From contig OU696586.1 of assembly GCA_916048095.2 (NCBI GenBank), positions 7,674,249 to 7,738,248 of the forward strand: a stretch of DNA of 64,000 nucleotides. The letters run 5' to 3'. The notes under the pieces were generated by a model. It was not told where the DNA came from and ran no database searches. It worked only from the letters and a program-made list of their open reading frames with translations. Shown one piece after another: positions 9,998 through 21,134 of this stretch. The stretch is from Sacculina carcini. Lineage: Eukaryota > Arthropoda > Thecostraca > Sacculinidae. The translations under genes were made by a program, and so were the position numbers. Position 1 is the first letter of the stretch. Every line of letters starts with the position of its first letter.

Positions 9998-12900
9998 GCA
10001 TTAAAACCCGCCCGTTGTGCGGAGCAATTCCTAACATGAAATTCATATTCAATTAATAAAAAATATGGAAAAATATAAATGAAATAGGGTACACTCATAA
10101 AAATATTAATCAATTGAAAATTATAAGTTTAATTATTTTTATTTCGACAAAATATTTCCCCTCAGTCCGCCTGAGTCATTTTTAAACCCGCCCATCGTGC
10201 TGAATAATTCAGAACTCGAACACGATCCGTTCTGCATCTTGAAGTCAAATCCATTGGTTTTGTGTATGAATTAATTCTACAGGGTAAATTGAACGTTCTA
10301 TTGTCTATAGTTGCTGCCCGCGGAGCATATTTATTTTTAAAAAAATACTTTTTTTAAATGAACCATTTGAAAAAATGAACTAAAAAATGGAAACTTTTTT
10401 TTATACCCGCCCGTCGTGCGGAACAATTCATACAATAAATTTCATATCAAATCCATAAAATATAATGAATACAAATTGAAAACCAAAAATGTAACCTATA
10501 AATATCTTAACCAATAGAAAAGTCTAAATGTGAATATTTTTGTTCTTAATTTGACAAATATTATCCCTCAACCCGCCTGATATATAAATCTGCCCGTCGT
10601 GTGGTATAATTCAGAACACAAACACGAAACAAACAATGAAAGATGATGAAATCTTTTCATCAGAATGTTTCCAAACTATATTTATTACATAACATCATTC
10701 CCCAATATCATTTGCTTAAGTACTATTTCACTTTTACCGCTATAATATTTATTGTTAAAATTAATATATTTTCCGCTATCATTAAAACCCAATATAACCT
10801 GAGTCAAACTTACCCAACCCAACCCAATTATCCAATCTTGACCGCTCTCAGCCTAGTCTGAGGTGATTTAACTTATTAGTTTGTGATCACAAAATATACT
10901 GATGCGATCATAATTTGTAATCAGAAGACTGAGATTATCTACCCCAGGGGTCCCAAATACGCGGCCCACCAATACTTTTCTCTCAACCCGCCAATATAGT
11001 ATCGGGACCAAACTGTAAGGCAGCTCAATTCAAATTTGTTGCATAATGCGATATAATTATACACCATTATCATATTATCTCATAATTCCCGGTTAATGCT
11101 TCCACTAATGCATCATATTCATACAGTTGTTATTTTTTGGATTACACCGATATTACAGCCCTTGATATTACAGCCGATATTATATTATTCAATCTATATT
11201 CTGCTACGTATTATTCCTAATACATATATCATCAGATCGCAAAATATATTTAAAGGTTCACATCATTCTCCAAAATCATTTGCTTAAGAGCTATTCTACT
11301 TTTATCGCTAGAATATTTACTGCTAGCAAAATATCATATACCTCGCTATCATTTAAACCCACTCTTTATAGATACATTTAATTCGCCCGTCGTGCGGAAC
11401 AGTTAATAAAATATAATTAATATTCAATTCATAAAAAATGAGTGCAAATTGAAAAAGAAAAACAAACCCATAGAAAAGTTTTAGCCAATATAAAAGTCTA
11501 AATGTGAAATTTATGTTTCAATTTAGAAAACATGTTTTTCCACAACCCGCCTCATATTTAAAGCTGCCCGTCGTGCGGAATAATTCAGAACTCAAACACG
11601 AAACAAACACAAAGAAAATTGATGAAAAACGACCAATAGAAAAAGTCAAAGTTGTATATTATTGTTTTAATTATTGACGATGTTTTTCCCTCAACACTGC
11701 TCAAATTCACACCCGTCCTTCGTGTGTAGTAATTCATAAGTGTAACACTATCAAAACAATGAAACATCTCTATAATTCCAGATGAATGCTTCCTCTAAAA
11801 CAGCATATGCATATAGTTGGCATTGCATGATATTACAACCGGTATCCTTATGCAACTTAAGCGTATGCAACTTGAAATAAAACCAATTAAATTACACAGT
11901 AAAATTCAGTAGCTTACTTTGTTCCAAGTAGCATTTTACCCGCCCGTCGTGCGGAACATTTGATGTGTAAATATTGAGGACAATAAAGACTTTCTATTCA
12001 GTATAGTGTAGCATTAATTAAGCTGTACGCAATGAAACCACACCATCCATGCTTGGAGATAATATGATGCATTCTTAATTGTGATTGGGCTTCAGTGAAA
12101 TTTAATCGGTGTATATTCCTGTGTAATCGCAAGTGCGCATAATAGCTGTCAAATTGGCAATATGTCCTTTTGACTTTACACCGCCGTAACTTCCTTCAGA
12201 TACCCTTTGGAAAATTACAATTTATACCGTATTGTAGAAAACAAGATTTCTAGCACGATGGTATAAGTGTACCTAAAAGAAGTTACGGCGGTGTAAAGTC
12301 AAAAGGACATATTGCCAATTTGACAGCTATTATGCGCACTCGCGATTACACAGGAATATGCACTGATTAAATTTCACTGAAGCCCAATCACAATTAAGAA
12401 TGCATCATATTAGCTCCAAGCATTGATGGTGTGGTTTTATTGCGTACAGTTTAATTAATGATACACTATACTGAATAGAAAGGCTTTATTGTCCTAAATA
12501 TTTACACATGAATTGTTCCGCCCGACGGGCGGGTAAAATACTACTGGGAACAAAGTTAACTAATGAATTTTACTGTATAATTTAATTGGTTTAATTTCAA
12601 GTTGCATAAGGATATGGGTTGTAATATCATGCAATGCCAACAATATAAATATGCTGTTTTAGCGGACGCATAAATCTGGAATTATAGAGATGACACAAGG
12701 TTTCATTGTTTTGATAGTGTTACACTTCTGAATTACTACACACGAAGGATGGGTGTGAACTTGAGCAGTGTTGAGGAAAAAAACTTCGTCAATAATTAAA
12801 ACAAGAATTTACATATTTATATTTTTCTATTGGATAAGCTTTTTGCTTTTTGATTCATTATATTCTATTTATAGTTCCGCACGACGGGCGGGTTTAAATA

Positions 12901-14325
12901 CGAGGCAGTTCGAGGGAAAATATTTTCCCACACATAAAATAAAAACATTCACATTTAGACTTTTCTATTGGTTAAGACTTTTTATGGGTTTACTTTTTCT
13001 TTTTTAATTTCTAATCATTTTTTATTAATTCAATATTCATTTTGCTTTATTTATTGTTCTGCACAAAGGGCGGGTTTTAATGCTAGATGGTGATGTTGAG
13101 TTATAAATATATATTGTTGCATACGCTTAAGTTGCATAAGGATATGGGTTGTAATATCATGCAATGCCAACTATATGCATATGCTGTTTTAGTGGAAGCA
13201 TTAATCTGGAATTATAGAGATGACAGAAAGTTTCATTGTTTTGATAGGGTTACACTTTTGAATTACTACACACGAAGGACGGGTGTGAATTTGAGCAGTG
13301 TTGAGGGAAGAAACTTCGTCAATGATTAATACAAGAATTTACAAATTTGACTTTTTCCATTGGTCGTTTTTGATCAATTTTCTTCGTGTTTGTTTCGTGT
13401 TTGAGTTCTGAATTAATCCGCACGACGGGCAGCTTTAAATATGAGGCGGGTTGTGGAAAAACATGTTTTCTCAATTGAAACATAAATTTCACATTTCGAA
13501 TTTTATATTGGCTAAATCATTTGTATGGGTTTGTTTTTCTTTTTCAATTTGCACTAATTTTTTTATGAATTGTATATTAATCATATTTTATGAACTGTTA
13601 AATGTATCTATATAGAGTGGGTTTAAATGATAGCAAAGTATATGATATTTTGCTAGCAGTGAATATTCTAGCGGTAAAAGTAGAATAGCTCTTAAGCAAA
13701 TGAGGTTGGAGAATGGTGTGAACCTTTAAATATATTTTGCGATCTGATGATATATGTATTAGGAATAATACGTAGCAGAATATAGATTGTATAATATAAT
13801 ATCGGCTATATATAATATATGATATTTATAGGTTACATTTTTTGCTTTTCAATTTGTATTCCTTATATTTTATGGATTTAATATGAATTTTATTGTATGA
13901 ATTGCTCCGCACGACGGGCGGGTGAAAAGAATTGTTTTTAGTTCATTTTTCAAATGCTTCATTTAAAAAAGGTAATTTTCTTAACAAATAGAAATGCTCC
14001 GCGGGCAGCAACTATAGAAAATAGAACGTTCAATTTACCCTGTAGAATCAATCTATACACAAAACCAATGGATTTGACTTCAAGATCCAGAACGGATCGT
14101 GTTTGAGTTCTGAATTATTCAGTACGACGGTCGGGTGTAAAAATGTCTAAGGCGGACTGAGGGGAAATATTTTGTCGAAATAAAAATAATTAAACTTAGA
14201 ATTTTCAATTTATTAATATTTTTATGAGTGTACCCTATTTAATTTTCAATTTTCCATATTTTTTATGAATTGAAAATGAATTTTATGTTATGAATTGCTC
14301 CGCACAACGGGCGGGTTTTAATGCT
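9998..14325. repeat. Giant imperfect palindrome made of an AT-rich repeat family
   Basis: The sequence starting GCATTAAAACCCGCCCGTTG at 9998 reappears inverted, ending GCGGGTTTTAATGC at about 14324. The arms run 9998-12205 and about 12272-14325, with the turn near 12240. Arm identity is high near the centre (the segment around TACACCGCCGTAACTTC pairs with GAAGTTACGGCGGTGTA). The right arm lacks the counterpart of about 10510-11180. It also carries an internal duplication: the TTGCATAAGGATATGGGTTG stretch occurs at about 12602 and 13132. A GC-rich core resembling CCCGCCCGTCGTGCGGAA punctuates each arm roughly every 170-250 bp in otherwise about 75% AT sequence. No ORF has recognisable content. 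Confidence 0.85.
10946..10985. repeat. hAT-like terminal sequence inside the repeat family
   Basis: CAGGGGTCCCAAATACGCGG resembles the terminal inverted repeats of hAT transposons (CAGGGGTC-type ends followed by GCGGCCC). The same block is present at 58017-58040 in the related copy, so it was there before the family spread. I find no matching opposite end. Confidence 0.4.
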
Positions 14326-14337
14326 AGTATATATATG

Positions 14338-14368
<31 letters not shown>

Positions 14369-14402
14369 GATAGTATATATATATATATATATATATACAT
14401 TG
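14326..14402. repeat. TA-rich microsatellite
   Basis: Interrupted (TA)n directly abutting the right end of the palindrome, as at the ends of the other copies. Confidence 0.9.
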
Positions 14403-15304
14403 TATAAATAAATAGATACGCAGTTTCTACTGTTTTCCTGTCAGACTATGTCCCACATTCATCTACAACTTGCACCTTTTCCTTCTGGGTAAACTGTTAC
14501 ATAATGTATGCAATGAACCACAATTTGTGTCAAAAGCCTGGAAATGCTTGATTTCTCCTAGTTTGAGATTTGTAAATAATAAATTGGCCTACTGAATGTT
14601 TTCCTGAAACGTATCATTCTGCAGATGCGGTTTTACACTTTTCTAACTTGATAAACAAACAAAGTCATGTACACATCCAGATATATATACGATACCTAAG
14701 TCTTCACTATCAACAATGAATAATATATTTCTAACAATGATTACTTTTTATTTATAATATTCAATATCTCTATAACAATAATCCTATAATTAGAAATAAA
14801 TAATTAGGGTAGTAAAGATACATATTTTTATAATTTAACGTCTTACATATACACTCGTAGACACATACACATATATACATTCAAACACATATATACACAC
14901 ATACACAAATATGCACACAAATGGGTGTTGTTTCTGGAATGAGTGTGTCCAGAAAATATATGCACTTCTTTCTGACGTCTTTCACGCATTAGCGACCCGC
15001 CATCGCCACATTAAATATGCCTTTCAACATACACGAGCACACACACGCGCATGCATACACATCTGCATCTGCATGAATACATCCTTGATGTCGATTGTCT
15101 TGCAAATGTGCGGCGGAATTATATGTTCATGTATTGGAAAATATTATGCTAATACGAGTTTTATGTATTGTAAAATGTTGACTGTCTAGGACATGCATCT
15201 TGAGCACACATACATATAGGTACGTCATATATACATAAACATACATGTATACATACACACATACATACATCATACATACGCACACGTAAACACACATGCA
15301 CTCC
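14403..15304. other. Intergenic stretch without a recognised gene
   Basis: AT-rich sequence with short CA/CATA-rich blocks at about 14858-14912 and 15200-15300. The second block lies just beyond the 3' end of a LINE fragment. ORFs here are short and repeat-derived. Confidence 0.6.
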
Positions 15305-15815
15305 AGATTTCATCATCATCATATGTATTTGGTCACACACAGTTTAACAAAAAACACCTCATAACAATACACAAAGTCCAATGTGTGGCCGGGCACAAAG
15401 AGACCATGACGGTCTGTGGTACCCTCAGTTCAAGCTGCAACATGGAATATTATTGAACATGGAATGCAAAATTATATAAACATAACACAATAACATAACA
15501 AACATAAACATATATATATATATATATATATAAACATAACAAAAAACAATACGAAAATTATGATATACAAATACACGCCGTACATGGTTTTTAACATAGA
15601 TGGATAGCAGGCAGTGACACTGCAATGAACATTGCTGTGACTCCGTATACTGACATTGTGACACTATATAATGAACAATGCATCGAGTGATCGTGTGTAT
15701 GCTCGGACCCTAGTATTCTGCAATCATACTCTTCCTTAGGAACTTTTTGAAAAGTGAAAAGTGAAAGAGTTTTGAATGAGAAGGCTGAAATTTGTTGAAC
15801 AACCTGCTAGCTAGC
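15305..15815 (-). pseudogene. LINE 3' end with ORF2 C-terminal remnant
   Basis: On the minus strand, about 15720-15810 reads SRLFNKFQPSHSK then FHFSLFKKFLRK, paralleling the C-terminus of the LINE ORF at 6785 (PRLYNKLPQ, SLSLFKSRLKKYL). A 3' UTR with a short TA run (15510-15532) follows, and the tail is an ATG/ATC trimer run near 15312-15322. Everything upstream of the last ~30 codons is gone, so this is a strongly 5'-truncated insertion of the same family. Confidence 0.6.
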
Positions 15816-15852
15816 ACATCAACTTCGTTGTTATTGGCAATGCACGACAGCC

Positions 15853-15995
15853 TGTTGATACTATATGATACCATATGTGAATATATGAGACTATATTAGA
15901 CTGTTTGATTCTATATGAGAATATATGAGACTATATGATACTATATTAAGCATATAATATTATAAGAGTCCATATGAGACTGTATGACACGCCCT
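15853..15995. repeat. Degenerate decamer tandem array (CTATATGAGA-like)
   Basis: Variants of CTATATGAGA and CTATATGATA repeat about a dozen times with a period near 10-11 bp. There is no coding potential. Confidence 0.75.
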
Positions 15996-16466
15996 ATCCA
16001 ATCTACAGCCGGACAACTCCCGTTAAATCAAGTGGAGGTGCGAGTGCATTGAGCTCAAGCAGGTGTTTTAACTGCACGACAATAACAACAGCGGATATTT
16101 TATATAGGCCACATTGGATATGGGCGCAGACGCGGGAAATTAGTTGAACGGACGGAATATGAGGTAATCAGTCGAAATAGAGGGTACAAACATAAACAGT
16201 GAGACATTATTGAAGAATATTTGCGGCTGCTTTATACTAGTGAATAATTTAACCGAATGGCACTTGATAATAATAAGAAAACACCATAATATATTATATC
16301 CAGGCTGAACCACAATGCCTGCACTATTGTTGCAGCTGAATCACTCTCGTCCACATATAAGTGTAGGGAGTAGAAACGTCAATTCATGGAGCACGAATGT
16401 TTTGAGACAGCGATTTTCTGAACCAATCACCAAATTAGAGCAACAATCATTGCAGATGACATAAAA

Positions 16467-16634
16467 CAGAGGCAGCGCCAAGGGGGGTTTGGGGGAATCA
16501 ATGTGGCCCAGTCTCTTATAATAATATTATGTAGTCAGCGTTCGAGTGTAGCTCTTCATGTTTCGCTTAGCCCCCACAACTTTTTCCGTAGCCCCCCTCA
16601 GCTCCTACATCGAAAAAATCCTGGCGCCGCCACT
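16467..16634. mobile_element. MITE with GGCGGCGCCA-type ends, copy 1
   Basis: The left end CAGAGGCAGCGCCAAGG and right end CTGGCGCCGCCACT are inverted relatives. The interior shares a long block with 19457-19764 (GTAGTCAGCGTTCGAGTGTA, then GCTCTTCATG and runs of AGCCCCC). No ORF. The CAGxGG start suggests the hAT group. The ends have diverged more than in copy 2. Confidence 0.65.
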
Positions 16635-16649
16635 AACATAAACAACACT

Positions 16650-16998
16650 TGGCTGTACAATCATTTTGCACACGTTTGGTTAGCATGTTCTTTTCACACG
16701 GCTGCACTCATAACACTTGAACAAACACACATACACACACACGCGCACACACAAACGATGAATTATTAGCGACGTGGATGCGACATTTGCTGATTGCGCG
16801 TTTTAGCAGCAACGAGGGTTGCTGTGAACACGCTCGGTGAGTTGGGACGTCAAGATGTTGACGCGGTGACTGCGTCGGTCGATGGTGCTATCACAGCAGC
16901 GCCAATTACCGCTGCCACGTCGATGGTCGGGTTTTGCCGCCACACACAGCGCACCAGATCAATCAGTCAGATGACCCGAATTTGACTGCTTCAATATA
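16650..16998 (+). promoter_or_regulatory. Probable 5' flank / 5' UTR of the LDLa-MAM gene
   Basis: This stretch precedes the exon with the signal peptide. It is more GC-rich than its surroundings from about 16780 on and has no transposon motif after the CA block at 16722-16753. No TATA box or initiator stands out, so a 5' UTR or promoter role is inferred only from position. A 63-codon ORF at 16794-16985 ends before the start codon and matches nothing known. Confidence 0.3.
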
Positions 16999-17089
16999 AT
17001 GCATCGTTCTGTCGGGTTCCATCGATATATGTGGCTATTGACTGGGGCTCTGCTTCCGTGCCTGCTGCTGTCTGTGGGAGGCGAATATA
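16999..17089 (+). CDS. LDLa-MAM gene exon 1: signal peptide
   Basis: Translation from the ATG at 16999 gives a basic start (MHRSVGFHRYMW) and then a hydrophobic run LLTGALLPCLLLSV followed by GGEYS, a textbook secretory signal peptide with a plausible cleavage site after the small residues. A GT donor (ATA|GTAAAA) at 17090 leaves the frame in phase 1, the phase required by the LDLa exon 3.2 kb downstream. The link to the later exons rests on strand, phase and the expected architecture of a secreted protein. No transcript evidence is available. An alternative is an unrelated short ORF, since the frame continues open to 17292. Confidence 0.5.
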
Positions 17090-17380
17090 GTAAAAACGTA
17101 TCATTGACTCAACGTTTGCCTTTTTTGTCACTATATTTCTTGTCACTATGTTCTGGCTTCATTTTTAGTTCAATACTATACAACTGCATATGCCAATCAC
17201 TTACCGAGGTGGGTGATGTTGCGCCGATTTTTCTGTCAAGTGAAAACGACTCCAGTTGCTGCGACTTCAATTGGGCCTCTTCTGTTGATTGATCGTGGCC
17301 GTGGAACTACTCATATTGATGCAATACCAGGGGTCTCACGCCAGGGGTCTCTATGCACGCACACATAATACCCAAGTCTA
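17090..17380 (+). other. Start of intron 1 of the LDLa-MAM gene
   Basis: The exon 1 frame stays open to 17292 but has no domain similarity after the signal peptide. Two CAGGGGTCTC motifs occur at about 17327 and 17342. The stretch ends at the TA target site of the Tc1/mariner element. Confidence 0.4.
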
Positions 17381-17399
17381 TACCATTTACAAATTGAAT

Positions 17400-17526
17400 T
17401 GATCCAAATGAAATATGATTTGATCCAAATGAAATCTGATTTGATCCAAATGAAATCTGATTTGATCCAAATGAAATCTGATTTGATCCAAATGAAATCT
17501 GATTTGATCCAAATGAAATCTGATTG
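17400..17526. repeat. Left subterminal 21-bp tandem repeats of the Tc1/mariner element
   Basis: Six copies of a unit containing GATCCAAATGAAATCTGATT start at 17401, 17422, 17443, 17464, 17485 and 17506. The mirror-image array is at the other end. Subterminal repeats often serve as extra transposase binding sites, so that role is inferred here. Confidence 0.93.
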
Positions 17527-17956
17527 ATAAAATTAAACCTTAATTGAAAAATGAAAACAAATTGTATCTAAATGTAATGATTGGCTGTTAATTATGCAAG
17601 AAATAATTTGTATTTGTATATAATGATATATATTTTCATAACTTTTGATATTTCCTATTTACATCTTACATTTTGTATTACTAATTTCAAACATCCCAAG
17701 TTATTAAGGGAGTACTGGATTGATTAATTAAAAGTAGGTGAAAATATTGAATATAACGAAATATAATGATGGAAAATTTAGTATAATACATGATGATGAT
17801 GATATCGTGGCCTAGTTTGGTTTGGTACATTCTATTTTGCGAAATAATCAGAGTAACAAGATTTGATGTGAATGAATCAATTTTGATGCCAATTTATACA
17901 ACAAACGGTCAAGACAAGATACAAAGCACAGCAATGAACACAAGACAGTAAATTTT

Positions 17957-19006
17957 TCAAGATATCTCCACGAGATCCTCTTGTTTTATTGCTGCTGAGA
18001 AATACCGCTCCACCCTGTTGGTGAAACCGTGCAGCTGCGTCTGGTCAACTTGGCTGATGCAATCCAGCGCTATATTTTCCAGCAGCTGCATCCTCTGCTC
18101 GGCCAGTGAGAGGGTAGCGTTTTCTCTAGCAGTGAGGCTCGACAATCGAGGTATTTCTTCTCTCAGCCTTCTTTTGATGTGACTCTTCAGACAGCTCCAC
18201 AGCAGCTCAATTGGATTCAACAGGTATGAATATGGAGCCATTCGGAGAAGCTGCACATCATCCTGCTGTCCAAATATCTCCTCAATGTTGCTGTGTGCTG
18301 GAGCATTGTCTATGATGATGGTGGGCTGGTGAATTTCGGCTTGGCGACATTCGTCTATGAGACAACGAAACCATTCCGCACAGTTTGGTTTCTTGAATGA
18401 GCCTCTTTGCGTGGATATCAATACTAGTCTGGAACTCGTCATTGCACCGATTATGTGCAAGTTTGCTCCTTTGCTAGATGGCTGCACTACAGACGCCCTT
18501 GTTCCCACTTTTGATCTTCCTTGGTTCCGCCTACAATACAGGTTGAAGTTGGTCTCATCGACCCATACGGGAGTGCGACCTTCGGACCGGATGCGAAAAA
18601 GTTCTTCTATATATGTCGCCCTCTTCCTTTTGTTAACTTCGCTGTTCATTGCACTGACGACAGGCCGTACTGTTTTCAGAGAAAACATTTCTCCATCGAA
18701 CCAATTTTTGATGGTGTTTATGCACACCTGACATCCGTGCGCATCATTGATCTTAATTTGTAAGTCTGCCAATGTAATTGAAGGCGATTTCTCCACTTCG
18801 GTGATGAGAGTGTGTATCATTTCAGGAGTTTTTTTTGCGTAGTTACCTCCCCGACGTTTCGGTAAGTCCTGATTCTTCCTCAACCAATGATACACAGTCT
18901 TGATTTTCACTCCTAAAGTATTAGCTACATTTTTCCAATCATTCTCATTGTGGTATGCTTCCATAATTCTTTTTCTATCATTTTCACTGATTTTATTATA
19001 CTTCAT
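17957..19006 (-). CDS. Tc1/mariner-superfamily transposase
   Basis: The longest ORF starts at 19120 (387 codons). The Met at 19006 (residue 39), which opens MKYNKISENDRKRIMEAYHN, is the better start because the first 38 residues are atypical and the helix-turn-helix begins there. Domains in order, numbered on the long ORF: HTH about 43-85 (ending KTVYHWLRKN), a second DNA-binding region about 95-150, then the DDE catalytic core with D188 (VWVDETNF), D271 (IIIDNAPAHS) and E305 (LNPIELLW). By my count 33 residues separate the last D and E, one fewer than in canonical DD34E Tc1. SPDLNPIE is replaced by SYLLNPIE. No stops or frameshifts. It would cut and paste the element at TA sites in the nucleus. 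Confidence 0.9.
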   Translation of the reverse strand: MKYNKISENDRKRIMEAYHNENDWKNVANTLGVKIKTVYHWLRKNQDLPKRRGGNYAKKTPEMIHTLITEVEKSPSITLADLQIKINDAHGCQVCINTIKNWFDGEMFSLKTVRPVVSAMNSEVNKRKRATYIEELFRIRSEGRTPVWVDETNFNLYCRRNQGRSKVGTRASVVQPSSKGANLHIIGAMTSSRLVLISTQRGSFKKPNCAEWFRCLIDECRQAEIHQPTIIIDNAPAHSNIEEIFGQQDDVQLLRMAPYSYLLNPIELLWSCLKSHIKRRLREEIPRLSSLTARENATLSLAEQRMQLLENIALDCISQVDQTQLHGFTNRVERYFSAAIKQEDLVEIS

Positions 19007-19204
19007 TATTACTTTTGCACTATTAACACTAGCGAACTGATAAGTTGTATTAAGTACTATTGTCAAATATAACATGGCGTGCCTGAGCAAATTTCTGCTC
19101 AATCGACATAAAGTTGCCAAATCTTCTTATTTTTAATATAAATACGCTTGTTTTCGATGTTTTATACCCAAAAAAATCATTTTTCTGATTAAAGTTTAAT
19201 TTTT

Positions 19205-19358
19205 TCACTTATGTTGAACTTGGATAAAATCAGATTTCGTTTGGATCAAATCAGATTTCATTTGGATCAAATCAGATTTCATTTGGATCAAATCAGATTT
19301 CATTTGGATCAAATCAGATTTCATTTGGATCAAATCAGATTTCATTTGGATCAATTCA
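19205..19358. repeat. Right subterminal 21-bp tandem repeats (inverted)
   Basis: Six clear copies of AAATCAGATTTCATTTGGATC plus a degenerate seventh at about 19220. It is the reverse complement of the left array. Confidence 0.93.
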
Positions 19359-19456
19359 ATTTCTAAATGGTATAGTGTTACGATAGTCAAGTCCAGTGTT
19401 TCAGTTCACGTCTGATGCGTGTATTGGGCCGAAAGTTTTAGTCTATACTCGTTATG

Positions 19457-19764
19457 CAGTGGCGGCGCCAAGGGGAGGATTGGGGGCTGGAGCCCCCTCA
19501 AAAATATGCTAAGCCAATACCCCAAATCATAATCATGGACAATACAATTTCTTACCGCTGTAAATGAAGTCCTGTAATTTTGGTTCAATTTCAAGGACTG
19601 AATCAGTATGGCCCCAGTCCCTTATTATAATATGTAGTCAGCGTTCGAGTGTAGCTCTTCATGCTTCGCCAAGCGCCCTCAACTTTTTCCTTAGCCCCCA
19701 CAACTTTTTCCTTAACCCCCCTCAGCCCCCCCTCCCCATCGGAAGAATCCTGGCGCCGCCACTG
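19457..19764. mobile_element. hAT-like MITE, copy 2
   Basis: Perfect terminal inverted repeats CAGTGGCGGCGCCA and TGGCGCCGCCACTG bound a 308-bp non-coding unit. Flanking octamers TCGTTATG (19449-19456) and TCTTTATA (19765-19772) match at 6 of 8 positions, consistent with an aged 8-bp hAT target duplication. The right half is closely related to 16467-16634. It also lies in intron 1. Confidence 0.8.
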
Positions 19765-19772
19765 TCTTTATA

Positions 19773-20315
19773 CAATTCGTTACATCAGTACGAGTCAAAT
19801 ATATTATATATTTCGAAGCACCTGTGAATATGTGTAAATCCTTAAATGAATAACAAATTGAAAGCCATTCATACCACTGCACCGATGGATATATCGTATA
19901 TAGTATATCGTATCGTACTCATATATCGAAGCACTTGATGTCTGATATTCACTAAGCCCAATAGGAGTAAATAAAATATTTCATATATAGGTATATAATA
20001 TAATAAAAATCTTGGGTCGAATACAACGCATCTTATGCACATTATGCACGAGCTCTTAGAACATAAGCTGTGTTGAATTATCCGAACTTATTACTCTGTT
20101 GTATTCAAAAAATTTAGATGGGCGTATTTTGTATTACTATATTATTTTGTATCATTTGATATTATGCATTTTTTATCAACAAATTTGCTAAGAAACTATA
20201 CAAATCCGTTCTATGTGTGTATATTTGTGATTGCGTGATTATGTGTGATTATGTGTGATTGTATTTGATTGCATGATTCCCTATGATTGTGTGTGATTTT
20301 GCGATTGTGATGCAG
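19773..20315 (+). other. End of intron 1; no other feature seen
   Basis: AT-rich intronic sequence. A GTGATTATGTGTGATT-type short repeat occupies about 20226-20300, immediately before the splice acceptor. Confidence 0.5.
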
Positions 20316-20450
20316 CAACTATGGGTGCCGTGGATGCAGCTTGCTCGAGCGATCATTTCCGATGTGATAACGGCAAGTGCTTGGCATGGGATCGAGTTTG
20401 CGATATCACCAGCGACTGCTTGGACGCCGAGGACGAGCTGCAACAATGCG
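20316..20450 (+). CDS. LDLa-MAM gene exon 2: LDL-receptor class A module
   Basis: The exon is bounded by an AG acceptor (GATGCAG|CAACT) and a GT donor (TGCG|GTTTGT), both phase 1, as is usual for LDLa modules. It encodes a full module: CSSDHFRCDNGKC, LAWDRVC, DITSDC and LDAEDELQQC, with all six cysteines and the acidic calcium-binding positions (D-x-x-x-D, D-x-x-D-E) in place. LDLa modules are extracellular Ca2+-dependent, disulfide-bonded ligand-binding folds. A second AG 24 nt downstream (GATGCAG|CTTGC, exon start 20340) keeps the frame and could be used as an alternative acceptor. Confidence 0.88.
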
Positions 20451-21110
20451 GTTTGTTTTCAATAACAAGCAAAGCAATACATTATGTTTATGTTTTGTTA
20501 ATCGAATTACGGTTGGAGCGGTTGGAATCGGTAGCATTGGGGTGCTAAATTTACCATCTCCCCAGAGAGGAGTTGGTAAATAATGCAGTAAGCGCTGAAA
20601 CTCTTGGCCTCTCTTCAACATGCAATACTCCGAATCAATTATGTATAGTCAAGCAGCCTGCTCTGTATATCAAATCGTTGCAATGAGTAGCCCTTCCATC
20701 TTGCAAACCTCAAAGTCATGATCTCAGATTTGTTTTCAACAGTCGGTTACGTATGAATTAATCAAGTGTTCATTTGACCTGTAATGAACTTGAACTGGGC
20801 TTTGGCTAACTTCTTCGACTTAATTAGTCTAAGTCTTGCTAGAAGTAAATCGTATAAGCCGTTGATGATAACTTTACTGGCCTAATTTTTCCGGGGTATG
20901 AATCTCTACTTCCACACAATGATTGGTCCATGTAAATCAAGTTTACAAATATTGAATGTAAATGTTATTTGTTTAGGATTGTCTTTTAAGTTCAAAGTAT
21001 AATTGCTATTTAAATAGTTAACGTTATCTATTGCATTATCGTGTTGTTCGTCAGTGCTCAGCGTGTAAGGAGGTGTATTACTGTGCTCGTGTTCAAGTGA
21101 CATTTTGAGA
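20451..21110 (+). other. Start of intron 2, no recognised feature
   Basis: Contains a short imperfect hairpin (TTTACCATCTCCCC ... GGAGTTGGTAAATA, about 20548-20583). No coding signal. Confidence 0.4.
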
Positions 21111-21134
21111 GTGAATTGAGTAGCTGGCGTGGCA

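Larger units (their letters stand above)
17381..19372 (-). mobile_element. Complete Tc1/mariner-type transposon with TA target duplication
   Basis: The element is 1992 bp long, flanked by TA at 17379-17380 and 19373-19374. The ends are inverted repeats beginning TACCATTTA and continuing AAATTGAATTGATCC, about 33 of 34 bases matching. Just inside each end lies a block of 21-bp tandem repeats in inverted orientation. One intact transposase gene occupies the minus strand. It sits inside intron 1 of the LDLa-MAM gene, antisense to it. Matching ends, an intact ORF and a clean target duplication suggest recent, possibly autonomous activity. Confidence 0.92.

Noticed and set aside
17320-17352. Two CAGGGGTCTC motifs as hAT termini
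   Set aside because: Direct rather than inverted, 15 bp apart, and with no element between or around them.
18357-18731. Plus-strand ORF of 124 codons
   Set aside because: Shadow of the transposase gene on the other strand, with no domain similarity of its own.
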